Part shown: one piece after another, positions 6,815-13,624 of the stretch
Layout of the letters: every line of letters begins with the position of its first letter
Numbering within the stretch: the first letter of the stretch is position 1
NCBI GenBank assembly: GCA_027485995.1
Contig: JAIXPW010000243.1
Coordinates: forward strand, 1 to 35,602
Origin: Verrucomicrobiaceae bacterium
GTDB lineage: Bacteria > Verrucomicrobiota > Verrucomicrobiia > Verrucomicrobiales > Akkermansiaceae
DNA: 35,602 nt
Direction: 5' to 3'
The notes under the pieces: generated by a model
Databases searched by the model: none
What the model was told of the DNA's origin: nothing
Seen by the model: only the letters and a program-made list of their open reading frames with translations
Position numbers and translations under genes: made by a program

Positions 6815-7966
6815 ATGCCATCCGTGACCACCCGGTTTTTCCACACTGGAAGTGCTGCCCAGCCGTTCCGCCTCCGTGATGGAGGAGAACTGCCGGGAGT
6901 CACCCTGGCGTACGAGACCTGGGGTGAGCTGAATGCCGAGCGCTCGAACGCGATCCTGCTCTTTCACGCGCTCTCCGGCTCCCATCACGCCGCTGGACTG
7001 AACACCGGCATCGAGGGCCTCGACCAAATCTGGCAGCCTGAACTCCATGAGGGCTGGTGGAGCGACATGATCGGGCCCGGTCTGGCGATCGACACCGACC
7101 GCTACTTCGTAATCTGTGCGAATTATCTCGGTGGTTGTTATGGCTCCACCGGTCCCTCGTCCATCCACCCGGAAACTGGCAAGCCCTGGGGCTCCGCCTT
7201 CCCTCACGTCACGGCAGCGGATCAGGTGGAAATCCAGGCCCGCCTGCTCGATGAACTCGGGATTGAAAACCTGACCGCCGTGATCGGTCCGTCGGTCGGA
7301 GGCCTGGTGGCGCTGACCTTCGCCACGCGGTTTCCGGATCGCGTCAGGAATGTCATCTCCATCGCCTCGGGCTACAAGACGACCGTTCTGAACCGCCTCG
7401 TCTTGTTCGAGCAGATCCTGGCGATCGAGAACGACCGCAATTTCAATGGCGGCGACTACTACGAGGGAAGCCCGCCACTTTACGGACTCGCCCTGGCGCG
7501 CATGATCTCGCACAAGACCTTCGTCCACCTCGACGCCATCGAGCGTCGGGCCCGTCAGGACGTGGTCCAGCCCGATGACGTGCTTTCATGGTATCGGGTG
7601 CGCGACCAGTTTCAAAGTTACATGCTCCATCAGGGGAAGAAGTTCGTGAAGCGCTTCGATGCAAACACCTACCTGCGGATCATCGACCTCTGGTCGCGCT
7701 TCGACGGGGCAGCCGAGGGGGATGCAGAAACGGCGGAGAATCTCTTCGAACGTTCACGCCTGGCCGGCCAGAAGTGGCTGGTGTTTTCCATCGACTCCGA
7801 CTTCTGCTTTTATCCGGAGGAGCAAACCGAGCTCGTGAGTCATCTGGAACGGGCGAAGGTGGAGGTCATGCACATCACGGTTCATTCCGACAAGGGCCAC
7901 GACTCGTTCCTGCTGGAACCGGACATGTACACGCCGCACATCGCCTGGGTGCTTGGGAAAAGCTGA
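6815..7966 (+). CDS. metX: Homoserine O-acetyltransferase
   Basis: Acyl transfer from acetyl-CoA to homoserine, an early step of methionine synthesis (cytosol). 383 residues in an alpha/beta-hydrolase fold. LAYETWGELNAERSNAILLFHALSGSHH opens the fold; nucleophile Ser160 lies in GPSVGG, Asp329 in SIDSDFCFYP and His362 in DKGHDSFLLEP. ANYLGGCYGSTGPSS and VLSWYRVRDQFQSYMLHQGKKF are also family stretches. Start chosen at ATG 6815: the frame is open 14 codons upstream, but that part is heptamer repeat. Some bacterial MetX-type proteins use succinyl-CoA or act on serine, so the acyl donor is inferred. No SAM riboswitch was seen in the repeat-filled leader. Confidence 0.92.
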   Translation: MPSVTTRFFHTGSAAQPFRLRDGGELPGVTLAYETWGELNAERSNAILLFHALSGSHHAAGLNTGIEGLDQIWQPELHEGWWSDMIGPGLAIDTDRYFVICANYLGGCYGSTGPSSIHPETGKPWGSAFPHVTAADQVEIQARLLDELGIENLTAVIGPSVGGLVALTFATRFPDRVRNVISIASGYKTTVLNRLVLFEQILAIENDRNFNGGDYYEGSPPLYGLALARMISHKTFVHLDAIERRARQDVVQPDDVLSWYRVRDQFQSYMLHQGKKFVKRFDANTYLRIIDLWSRFDGAAEGDAETAENLFERSRLAGQKWLVFSIDSDFCFYPEEQTELVSHLERAKVEVMHITVHSDKGHDSFLLEPDMYTPHIAWVLGKS

Positions 7967-7969
7967 CCC

Positions 7970-8134
7970 TCAGAGCAGCTCACGCCGCCACTCGGAGTAG
8001 TCGTCGTGCGACTTCTTCCGCTCGAAGCCTCGGCGTTTGGATTTCGGCGGAAAGCCGTTGGATCGCCGGGCGGATGGGACCTGTTTCATCTTTCGATCCG
8101 AAGTAGCGCTCGAAAATTCCTGTGGGAGTTTCAT
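7970..8134 (-). CDS. Small basic hypothetical protein
   Basis: 54 residues from ATG 8134, ending 3 bases from the metX stop on the opposite strand. Very rich in Lys/Arg, with a basic/acidic C-terminal segment PKSKRRGFERKKSHDDYSEWRRELL that looks like a conserved surface-charged helix. An upstream extension to 8227 is open but runs into the inverted repeat at 8161-8279, so the shorter form is preferred. No domain is recognised; RNA or DNA contact is conceivable from charge alone. Confidence 0.5.
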   Translation of the reverse strand: MKLPQEFSSATSDRKMKQVPSARRSNGFPPKSKRRGFERKKSHDDYSEWRRELL

Positions 8135-8160
8135 GGTTGATTTCCAAATCAAGAAGGAAA

Positions 8161-8279
8161 AATGAACCGCAGATGGACGCAGATAAACATTGATTTTAAT
8201 ATAACTCTTGAGAGTTAAAGTTCGCACTAGGTTGAACTTTGATTATCTGCGTGAATCTGCGTCCATCTGCGGTTCCATT
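8161..8279. repeat. Inverted repeat ACCGCAGATGGACGCAGAT ... reversed
   Basis: Arms 8161-8184 and 8255-8279 match almost base for base (one extra G). They contain a repeated GCAGAT core, a GCAGATnnACGCAGAT-like sequence. About 70 AT-rich bases lie between the arms. It sits between the stop of the membrane gene (8292) and the small basic gene, so it can fold into a long stem in that transcript. It looks like a dispersed repeat element rather than a standard terminator. Confidence 0.7.
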
Positions 8280-8291
8280 CATTTTTTCCGG

Positions 8292-9101
8292 TTAGTCATT
8301 GAAGGGATTCCTGCTGCCGCTTCGGCCTGGCTCGGCGACCGCAGGCGCGGGGTTGTTGTCGTTCTTCGGGCTGTTGGTGCTTGTGACACCCTGGGTTTCC
8401 CCGAACCAATCGCCCCAGTGCTGCAGGAAGAACTTCTTCTCCTGAGTGAATGGCTGATCGGAACGTCCGAGGATGGGCCGCAGCGAGGTGGTCATCTGCA
8501 AGGTGACGAGGGCGAACACCACGCCCCAGATGACCATCGGAGCGCCCTGTGTGGCACCGGTGGACTGGACGGCGGTCTTCAGGAAACGCAGGCCGAACAG
8601 CAGCGCGACCAACCAGGCTCCAAGACCGAGCAAGCCCATGAAGCCAAATGAGTTTGTCGATTCCGCGAAGATCCAGACGGCGGGAGCGAAGCCTAACAGA
8701 AGCAGTCCTGCGAGGGAGAGGGCACCCGAAAGGCAGGCACCGAGCTGCTGGACCGACATCCTTCCACCGGCGAGGGTGGAAAAGATGTAGAGGCTGGGAA
8801 AGCAGATCGTGCCGGCGATCAGGAGTCCGCCGGTGACCTTGAGCGGTGCCTGCCAGAGCTGTTCGTGTTTGGCGAAGCAGCCGAGCACCACACCGAACAA
8901 CAGAAAGGAGACGATGGCGATGAGCGTGAAGCGTCCGGTCGCGCCATGGCCAGGCGTGGCGAGGCGGATCACAAGATCAACCGGCCGGCGCAGGAGGCCT
9001 TCGAACAAGGCGCGCAGGTCGAGCTTTTCCGGCAGGGGGGCCTCGAGCGGCGGAGGTTGGACAGGTGGAACGTTGGGGATCATTGGAGTGGTTGGATTCA
9101 T
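8292..9101 (-). CDS. Polytopic membrane protein, unknown function
   Basis: 269 residues. A proline-rich N-terminus (PPVQPPPLEAPLPEK) is followed by an amphipathic stretch and about five membrane segments (near 58-76, 86-110, 122-145, 152-174, 187-207). The tail is soluble, Asn/Pro/Ser-rich, and ends GSRNPFND. No catalytic motif or known family was recognised; the layout loosely recalls Yip1-like membrane proteins but this is weak. The ATG overlaps the stop of the upstream gene by four bases (ATGA), so the two are translationally coupled. Position downstream of a CreB-type box, an exosortase and a VIT/vWA protein suggests a part in that envelope system. Confidence 0.8.
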   Translation of the reverse strand: MNPTTPMIPNVPPVQPPPLEAPLPEKLDLRALFEGLLRRPVDLVIRLATPGHGATGRFTLIAIVSFLLFGVVLGCFAKHEQLWQAPLKVTGGLLIAGTICFPSLYIFSTLAGGRMSVQQLGACLSGALSLAGLLLLGFAPAVWIFAESTNSFGFMGLLGLGAWLVALLFGLRFLKTAVQSTGATQGAPMVIWGVVFALVTLQMTTSLRPILGRSDQPFTQEKKFFLQHWGDWFGETQGVTSTNSPKNDNNPAPAVAEPGRSGSRNPFND

Positions 9102-9865
9102 CGTGTTGGTTGCTTGTAGGATCTGATGGCGGCGATCACAGGGATCGCGAGGATGGAGACGAGCACGAGCAGGGAAACGATGGCGGTGACTGCATGGCCG
9201 CCGCTGAGGTGATCGATCGAGTACCAGACCGACTCATAGAAATTTCCCTTCATGGGATCCGGCCTCAGGAAGGCGACCTCAAGATTCGGGCTGCCGAAGA
9301 AGGGCCGCAGCACCCAGGAGAACTGGGCGCCGAGGAAGCCGTTTCCACCCAGCCAGGCGAGCAGGGTGAGCGTCGCGGACCCGCGGCTCGGGGCTCTTGC
9401 GGCGAGCAGCTTGTGAAGATGGACGTTCGCCGCGATTCCGGCGAAGCCGATCAGGAAGGTGTGGCTCACGAGGTAGGCGGAGTGCGCCATGCCGGCATTG
9501 GCCGAGTCGGGAGCGGGGGCATTCCACGCGAGAAAGAAGGTCACGGGGGCCAGCGAGCCGAGAATCAAGGCGGCGACCGCGAACGACATCAGCAGGGCAA
9601 GCATGGACTGGCGGAAGCCGAGACCGGTGCCGAGCAGCAGGCCTAACAGACCATTCAGAAGGCCATTGCAACCCAGCGTGCAGGCCACAAGCAGCGGCAT
9701 CTTGATCGCCACATAGACGCCCATCATCGGCGATCGCCACCAGCCGACCGTGAAGCCATAGGCCGCCAGCCCGAGCACGGTGGCGAGCGCGACACCCAGG
9801 ATCCGGCGGGGACGCGGATCATCCAGCCAGCTGGCATCAGGTTGGAGGAAAGGGCGGAGGCTCAT
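9098..9865 (-). CDS. Polytopic membrane protein, unknown function (partner of the next gene)
   Basis: 255 residues with about six hydrophobic segments (near 21-42, 51-65, 68-83, 88-114, 130-150, 165-187, 226-246; the second and third may form one hairpin). Gly/Leu-rich helices and a soluble loop at 188-220 (PNLEVAFLRPDPMKGNFYESVWY). No transporter or enzyme family was recognised, and it is not CreD-like by length or pattern. First gene of a two-gene operon. A perfect TTCAC-N6-TTCAC repeat lies 63 bases upstream of the ATG, which points to control by the CreB homologue in this window. Confidence 0.82.
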   Translation of the reverse strand: MSLRPFLQPDASWLDDPRPRRILGVALATVLGLAAYGFTVGWWRSPMMGVYVAIKMPLLVACTLGCNGLLNGLLGLLLGTGLGFRQSMLALLMSFAVAALILGSLAPVTFFLAWNAPAPDSANAGMAHSAYLVSHTFLIGFAGIAANVHLHKLLAARAPSRGSATLTLLAWLGGNGFLGAQFSWVLRPFFGSPNLEVAFLRPDPMKGNFYESVWYSIDHLSGGHAVTAIVSLLVLVSILAIPVIAAIRSYKQPTR

Positions 9866-9916
9866 GCGAACGATGGCGATTGATCACTCCCTGAATGAAT
9901 GCCTGACGCGGTCCTG

Positions 9917-9943
9917 GTGAGGCTTTCGTGAAATGAAAGTGAA
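9917..9943 (-). promoter_or_regulatory. CreB-type boxes upstream of the membrane-protein operon
   Basis: On the plus strand GTGAG-N6-GTGAA-N6-GTGAA, starts at 9917, 9928 and 9939 (11-bp period). Read on the gene's strand, 9943-9928 is TTCAC-TTTCAT-TTCAC. This is an exact fit to the E. coli cre-tag (two TTCAC boxes separated by six bases), with a third one-mismatch box downstream. It lies about 52-78 bases before the ATG at 9865. Confidence 0.7.
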
Positions 9944-9957
9944 GGGTCACCCTGGAG

Positions 9958-10142
9958 TGCGGCGGGAAGCAAAGCGCCACGCCGCTTTGGCATGCGGGAC
10001 TGGCGGTCGGACGCCAGGTGAGGAGCAGTCCGTATCACGCGGACAATCGAGATCGGTGGTTTGAGACGAACTGATAGCCGGTTGAATGATTGATATCATT
10101 TTCGCATCTGAAAGCGGTGTCGCGCTGCGCTTCCCACCGCAG
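9958..10142. repeat. MITE-like element with ~40-bp inverted ends
   Basis: Imperfect inverted ends 9958-9997 (TGCGGCGGGAAGC...) and 10103-10142 flank about 105 bases. Each end has its own short hairpin (for example AAAGCG/CGCTTT in the left arm). The reversed right arm encodes CGGKRSATPLS, a peptide string that recurs as spurious small proteins when this kind of repeat is annotated. It sits between the exosortase stop and the CreB boxes of the membrane operon. Confidence 0.65.
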
Positions 10143-10150
10143 TCCAAGTT

Positions 10151-11512
10151 TCAGCTCGATTCGATCACGGTCTCCGCCCGCCAAGGACCGTTCAGTGGAT
10201 GAAGCAGGGCATCCCAGTACCAGGCGGATGGATCAGTCCATGAGGCATCGTTTGCCTCACTGACGATTCGTTCCCGGACCCTGAGTCTGTAAGCCCCCCG
10301 AGTGGCGGTGAAGCTGGCCCAATGACTGCCATCGGCGTGCGTTTCAATGATCGACTCGGTGGTGTCATAGCCCGCCGCGCGGAGGCAGTCGCGCGAGGGA
10401 TGGAGGCGTCGCGTCGCGGTGTTGACCCGTCGCAGGATCACCTGCTGGCCGCTCCAGCCGTAGCTGCCGAGCGTGCCGGGAAAAGTGGCGGCGAAGGCCT
10501 GCTCCATGGGCGTTGAGGGCAGCGGTTGCAAGGGCAGGGTCAGGCCTTCGAAGGTGAATCCGGTAAAGGCCGGCGAGGCGAGCGCCGGCGGGCGGTGGTC
10601 CGGCTTCGACAAGGCCAGGCAGGGCCCCGCGATGGCGGCGAGCATGAGCAAGGCAAGATGCCTGCTGCGGACCGGTGCGATGGGCGATTCCGTCAACCTG
10701 TTGCGTCGGTTCCGGGCCGCCAGCCAGCAGATCAGTCCAAGCATCAATGCCGCGCAGGCCAGACCGACGAATTCATGACGCAGGGAGGACTCCGCTCCGC
10801 CTTGCCAGGTCTGGACCACCAGCACCAGCGCCCGTGCCTGATTGGCGGGGAGGGTCAGGACCGTGGCCAGGGCAAGCAGCAGCAGGCCTTTTCCCAAGGA
10901 AAGCCGGTGCATGGAAGCGAGGGCGGCGGTCGCGACCAAGGCATGCCACAGCAGACGGATGCCGCTGCAGGCCGGATCAACGCTCAGGATCCGGCCATCC
11001 ACCGCGATGCTGGTTCCGAGTCGTGCCACGACCACTCCCGCGATCTTCAGAGCCTGCACCACCCCCTCGGCCGTGGCGACCCGCATCGGATAGCCGGCCC
11101 AGAACTGCAGGGAGGCCACCACCGGCAAGGAAAGCAACAGCAACGCCAGCAGCCCGATCCTACGATGAAGACCGTAGAAACAGGCGAGACCGGTGAGTGC
11201 CATCAAGGCCCTTGGCATCGGCGGCAACCAGGGAATCGTGAGGGCCGCTGCAAGAATCAGGAGGGCTCCGGCAGTGCGGGACCTGGTGCTGGCATGGAGG
11301 GATCTCCGATCAAGCCACGCCAGCAGCACCGCCAACCCCAGGGAAACCAATCCGAGCGGCTCGTCGCTGCCATCGTTCAGCCGCCGCACATACCAGACGA
11401 AAAGCGGGAGCATCGACCCCGCGATCAGCCAGGCATGAAACGCGGGAACGGGGCCTCGAATGCCTGCATCCGGCGTGACCAGATCGGGATACTTTGGCAG
11501 CAGGGTGTTCAT
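10151..11512 (-). CDS. Exosortase with extra C-terminal EpsI-like periplasmic domain
   Basis: Membrane-embedded cysteine transpeptidase/protease family that processes PEP-CTERM proteins. About eight to nine hydrophobic helices; the exosortase triad is visible as Cys182 (DPACSGIRLLWHA), Arg227 (PANQARALVLV) and His246 (LRHEFVGLACAAL). After the last helix (about 286-301) a ~150-residue soluble domain follows, with RLHPSRDCLRAAGY (369-382) resembling the H-P..C...G(W/Y) motif of EpsI/DUF3485 proteins. At 453 residues it is longer than a plain exosortase (about 180-300). It begins 5 bases after the stop of the VIT/vWA gene, so they are co-transcribed, and that protein is its likely dedicated substrate. 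The exact Xrt subtype cannot be assigned by eye. Confidence 0.9.
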   Translation of the reverse strand: MNTLLPKYPDLVTPDAGIRGPVPAFHAWLIAGSMLPLFVWYVRRLNDGSDEPLGLVSLGLAVLLAWLDRRSLHASTRSRTAGALLILAAALTIPWLPPMPRALMALTGLACFYGLHRRIGLLALLLLSLPVVASLQFWAGYPMRVATAEGVVQALKIAGVVVARLGTSIAVDGRILSVDPACSGIRLLWHALVATAALASMHRLSLGKGLLLLALATVLTLPANQARALVLVVQTWQGGAESSLRHEFVGLACAALMLGLICWLAARNRRNRLTESPIAPVRSRHLALLMLAAIAGPCLALSKPDHRPPALASPAFTGFTFEGLTLPLQPLPSTPMEQAFAATFPGTLGSYGWSGQQVILRRVNTATRRLHPSRDCLRAAGYDTTESIIETHADGSHWASFTATRGAYRLRVRERIVSEANDASWTDPSAWYWDALLHPLNGPWRAETVIESS

Positions 11513-11517
11513 CAGCC

Positions 11518-13527
11518 TCAGCGTTTGCGTTGCATCATCAACAGGACCGTGAGCAGGGAAATCAGGCCAATGGCACCGGGCTCTGGAACCGAGCCGTTGA
11601 CCACGATCGGTGCCGGTGGCGAGCCAACGGCGGCATCGGACACGCCTTGGGGCAGGGGGATCGCCTGCTTCACCGTTTGCGCGGTTCCCTCGAAGCCACG
11701 CGGAGTTTCATCGACGGCAAGAAACGAGGTGTAGGGAGTCAGCAGCGAGTAACCCAGACCGAGAGACGTGATCTCGCGGACCGTCTCCGGATCGGTCTTC
11801 ATCATGACTCCCCGGCGACTGTCCCACGGCGTTTGCTCGTCCTCCAGTCTCCTGACCCGTTCGCGTGCCCAAAGCACCGGCAGTGCCGGGTGATCGAGTC
11901 CTTTCGCAGCGGCCTCGGCGAGGTCGATGAACTTCTCAAATGCCTCACCATTTCCGGCGATGCCGCGCACGACGATCCGGCCCGTCGGTTCGCCGTTCCA
12001 TTTGCCGGTGATGACCAGCGGTCGGTTGGCGAAGACGTCCGGATGCGGCGAGGGCTCGATGCCGGAAAGCTCGCAGCCTTCCGCCGTCACCCGGATCTTC
12101 GTCAATACCGGGCTGGAAACCAGATCGCGGAAACGGGTGGCGGTTTCCTTCACCTCCGAGGGCTGGGTCACGATGAAGGGCTCGCCCTGCCCGGCGCGGG
12201 CCATGCCTTCGATGAGGTGGCGGTTGACCGAGGTGCCGATTCCGAAGGCGAACAAATTCGAGGTTCCGAGATGGCTGCGGATCAGTCCGATGGTCTCCTT
12301 GTCGAAGCCGATGAAGCCATCCGTCACCACCACGATCGAGCGGGCACGACCCTCGCCGCCGGGCAGGGCCATGGCACACTTCAAGGCCTCACCCAGCTCT
12401 GTCCCACCCCCGGCCTGATGCTTGTCGATGAAGGTCCGCGCCCGCTCGACCTCCTCCGGCAGACTGTGGACCGGTTGCTCGGAGAAGACCTCATTGCCTC
12501 CGGAAAAGGTGACAATGTTGAAGGTGTCCTCGGTCCTCAACACGTTTGTTAGATCGCGCAGCAGGTCCTTCGACACGTTCAACGGGAAGCCGGTCATCGA
12601 GCCGGAAACATCGAGCACGAAGACATAGTCGCGTGGCGGAATCAGATCGGGTGTCGTGTGCTTCGGTGGCTCCACTTGGAGAAGGAAGTGGTTTTCTGAG
12701 TCACCCCGATGCAGCAGCAGGCCGGCGTCCACCCGGTCCTGGCCAAGCTTCCAGCGCAGGATGAAGTCACGGTTCGCGGCATCCTCTCCAGACCGCGTGA
12801 CCAGCGAGGTATTGGCGGCGGTCTTCGATTTGAAATCAATCGTGACCGAATGGCTGGGACACACCACCTCGGCCAGCGGCAGGGTGGTGTTCAGATTGAC
12901 GGCGAGATGAAAGCCCGCAGGCGAGGCCGTTCCCTGATGAAGATGCGGATTCGCGGTCCATGTCTCCACGGCCTCGCTGCTGCCGTGGCCATAACGCGGA
13001 CCGACCACCGTCGGCAGGACAAACTCATAGGTGCCATCGACCGCGGGCACTGTCTCCGACCACTCGACGCGGACCTTGATGTCATCGCCCGGCAGGATGT
13101 TCGCCACCGACATCTGGAACACGTTCGGTCTTTCCTCCTCCAACAACGCCGCCGTCTTCTTCTGCGACTTCGCGGTCTCGTATTCCGCTTTCGCCACGGA
13201 CTTCTCCCGGATGCGGGCGGCGATGGTCCGGCCACCCGTGGTCAGGGTCATGCCATGTACGGCAGCTCTAGTGGATGCGGGGAAGACATAGATCGCCTCG
13301 ATCGGCTTGTCACCGTTGTTGGCGTAGGTCTGCTCCAGCGCGGCGCGGGCGATCGTGCCATCAATGCTGATAGTTGCCTTGGTGGATTTCAGCGGCAGGG
13401 TTTCACCGGCGACATCACCCGAGGAGGCGATGTGGAAATAGGGAGCGGCAGTCGTTTCCGCACGCGTGGTCAGCGAGAGGAGGGCATAAACCGTGGTGAG
13501 ATAGAGCAGGCGGGTCAGGAATTTCAT
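11518..13527 (-). CDS. VIT + vWA domain protein with PEP-CTERM sorting tail
   Basis: 669 residues. Signal peptide 1-23 (FLTRLLYLTTVYALLSLTTRA) and VIT domain about 28-160 (ALEQTYANNGDKPIEAIYVFP, LLEEERPNVFQMSVANILPGD). The vWA domain spans about 298-470 with a complete MIDAS: Asp306-x-Ser308-x-Ser310 (DVSGSM), Thr376 (GGGTELG) and Asp403 (VTDGF). A C-terminal region (LGLGYSLLTPYTSFLAVDE) typical of inter-alpha-trypsin-like proteins precedes a sorting tail VPEPGAIGLISLLTVLLMMQRKR. It should be exported, processed by the adjacent exosortase and displayed at the cell surface, where the metal-ion site binds a ligand. Architecture equals the targets of the proteobacterial dedicated sortase system except for the tail. 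First gene of the operon, with CreB boxes 43-80 bases upstream. Confidence 0.93.
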   Translation of the reverse strand: MKFLTRLLYLTTVYALLSLTTRAETTAAPYFHIASSGDVAGETLPLKSTKATISIDGTIARAALEQTYANNGDKPIEAIYVFPASTRAAVHGMTLTTGGRTIAARIREKSVAKAEYETAKSQKKTAALLEEERPNVFQMSVANILPGDDIKVRVEWSETVPAVDGTYEFVLPTVVGPRYGHGSSEAVETWTANPHLHQGTASPAGFHLAVNLNTTLPLAEVVCPSHSVTIDFKSKTAANTSLVTRSGEDAANRDFILRWKLGQDRVDAGLLLHRGDSENHFLLQVEPPKHTTPDLIPPRDYVFVLDVSGSMTGFPLNVSKDLLRDLTNVLRTEDTFNIVTFSGGNEVFSEQPVHSLPEEVERARTFIDKHQAGGGTELGEALKCAMALPGGEGRARSIVVVTDGFIGFDKETIGLIRSHLGTSNLFAFGIGTSVNRHLIEGMARAGQGEPFIVTQPSEVKETATRFRDLVSSPVLTKIRVTAEGCELSGIEPSPHPDVFANRPLVITGKWNGEPTGRIVVRGIAGNGEAFEKFIDLAEAAAKGLDHPALPVLWARERVRRLEDEQTPWDSRRGVMMKTDPETVREITSLGLGYSLLTPYTSFLAVDETPRGFEGTAQTVKQAIPLPQGVSDAAVGSPPAPIVVNGSVPEPGAIGLISLLTVLLMMQRKR

Positions 13528-13569
13528 GGCGGTCGTCTGGTTGGACGCTGCCGATGAAGGCCCCCACGC

Positions 13570-13607
13570 ATGAAAGCCCGATCAAGGGTTCATGAAACCT
13601 GCGTGAA
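13570..13607 (-). promoter_or_regulatory. Four phased CreB-type boxes upstream of the VIT/vWA-exosortase operon
   Basis: Plus-strand starts at exact 11-bp steps: 13570 ATGAA, 13581 ATCAA, 13592 ATGAA, 13603 GTGAA. On the gene's strand the best pair reads TTCAC-GCAGGT-TTCAT, one base from the E. coli cre-tag. It lies 43-80 bases before the ATG at 13527, the same range as the boxes of the membrane operon. Confidence 0.65.
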
Positions 13608-13624
13608 AGTCCTGAGAAGCAATC

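Noticed and set aside
9947..10147. 66-codon small ORF starting MDCGGKRSATPLS
   Set aside because: Made up of the inverted ends of the MITE-like repeat; this peptide string is a known kind of spurious annotation.
10526..11734. 402-codon plus-strand open frame antisense to the exosortase
   Set aside because: Gln/Arg/Gly-rich nonsense-like product; the exosortase triad is on the other strand.
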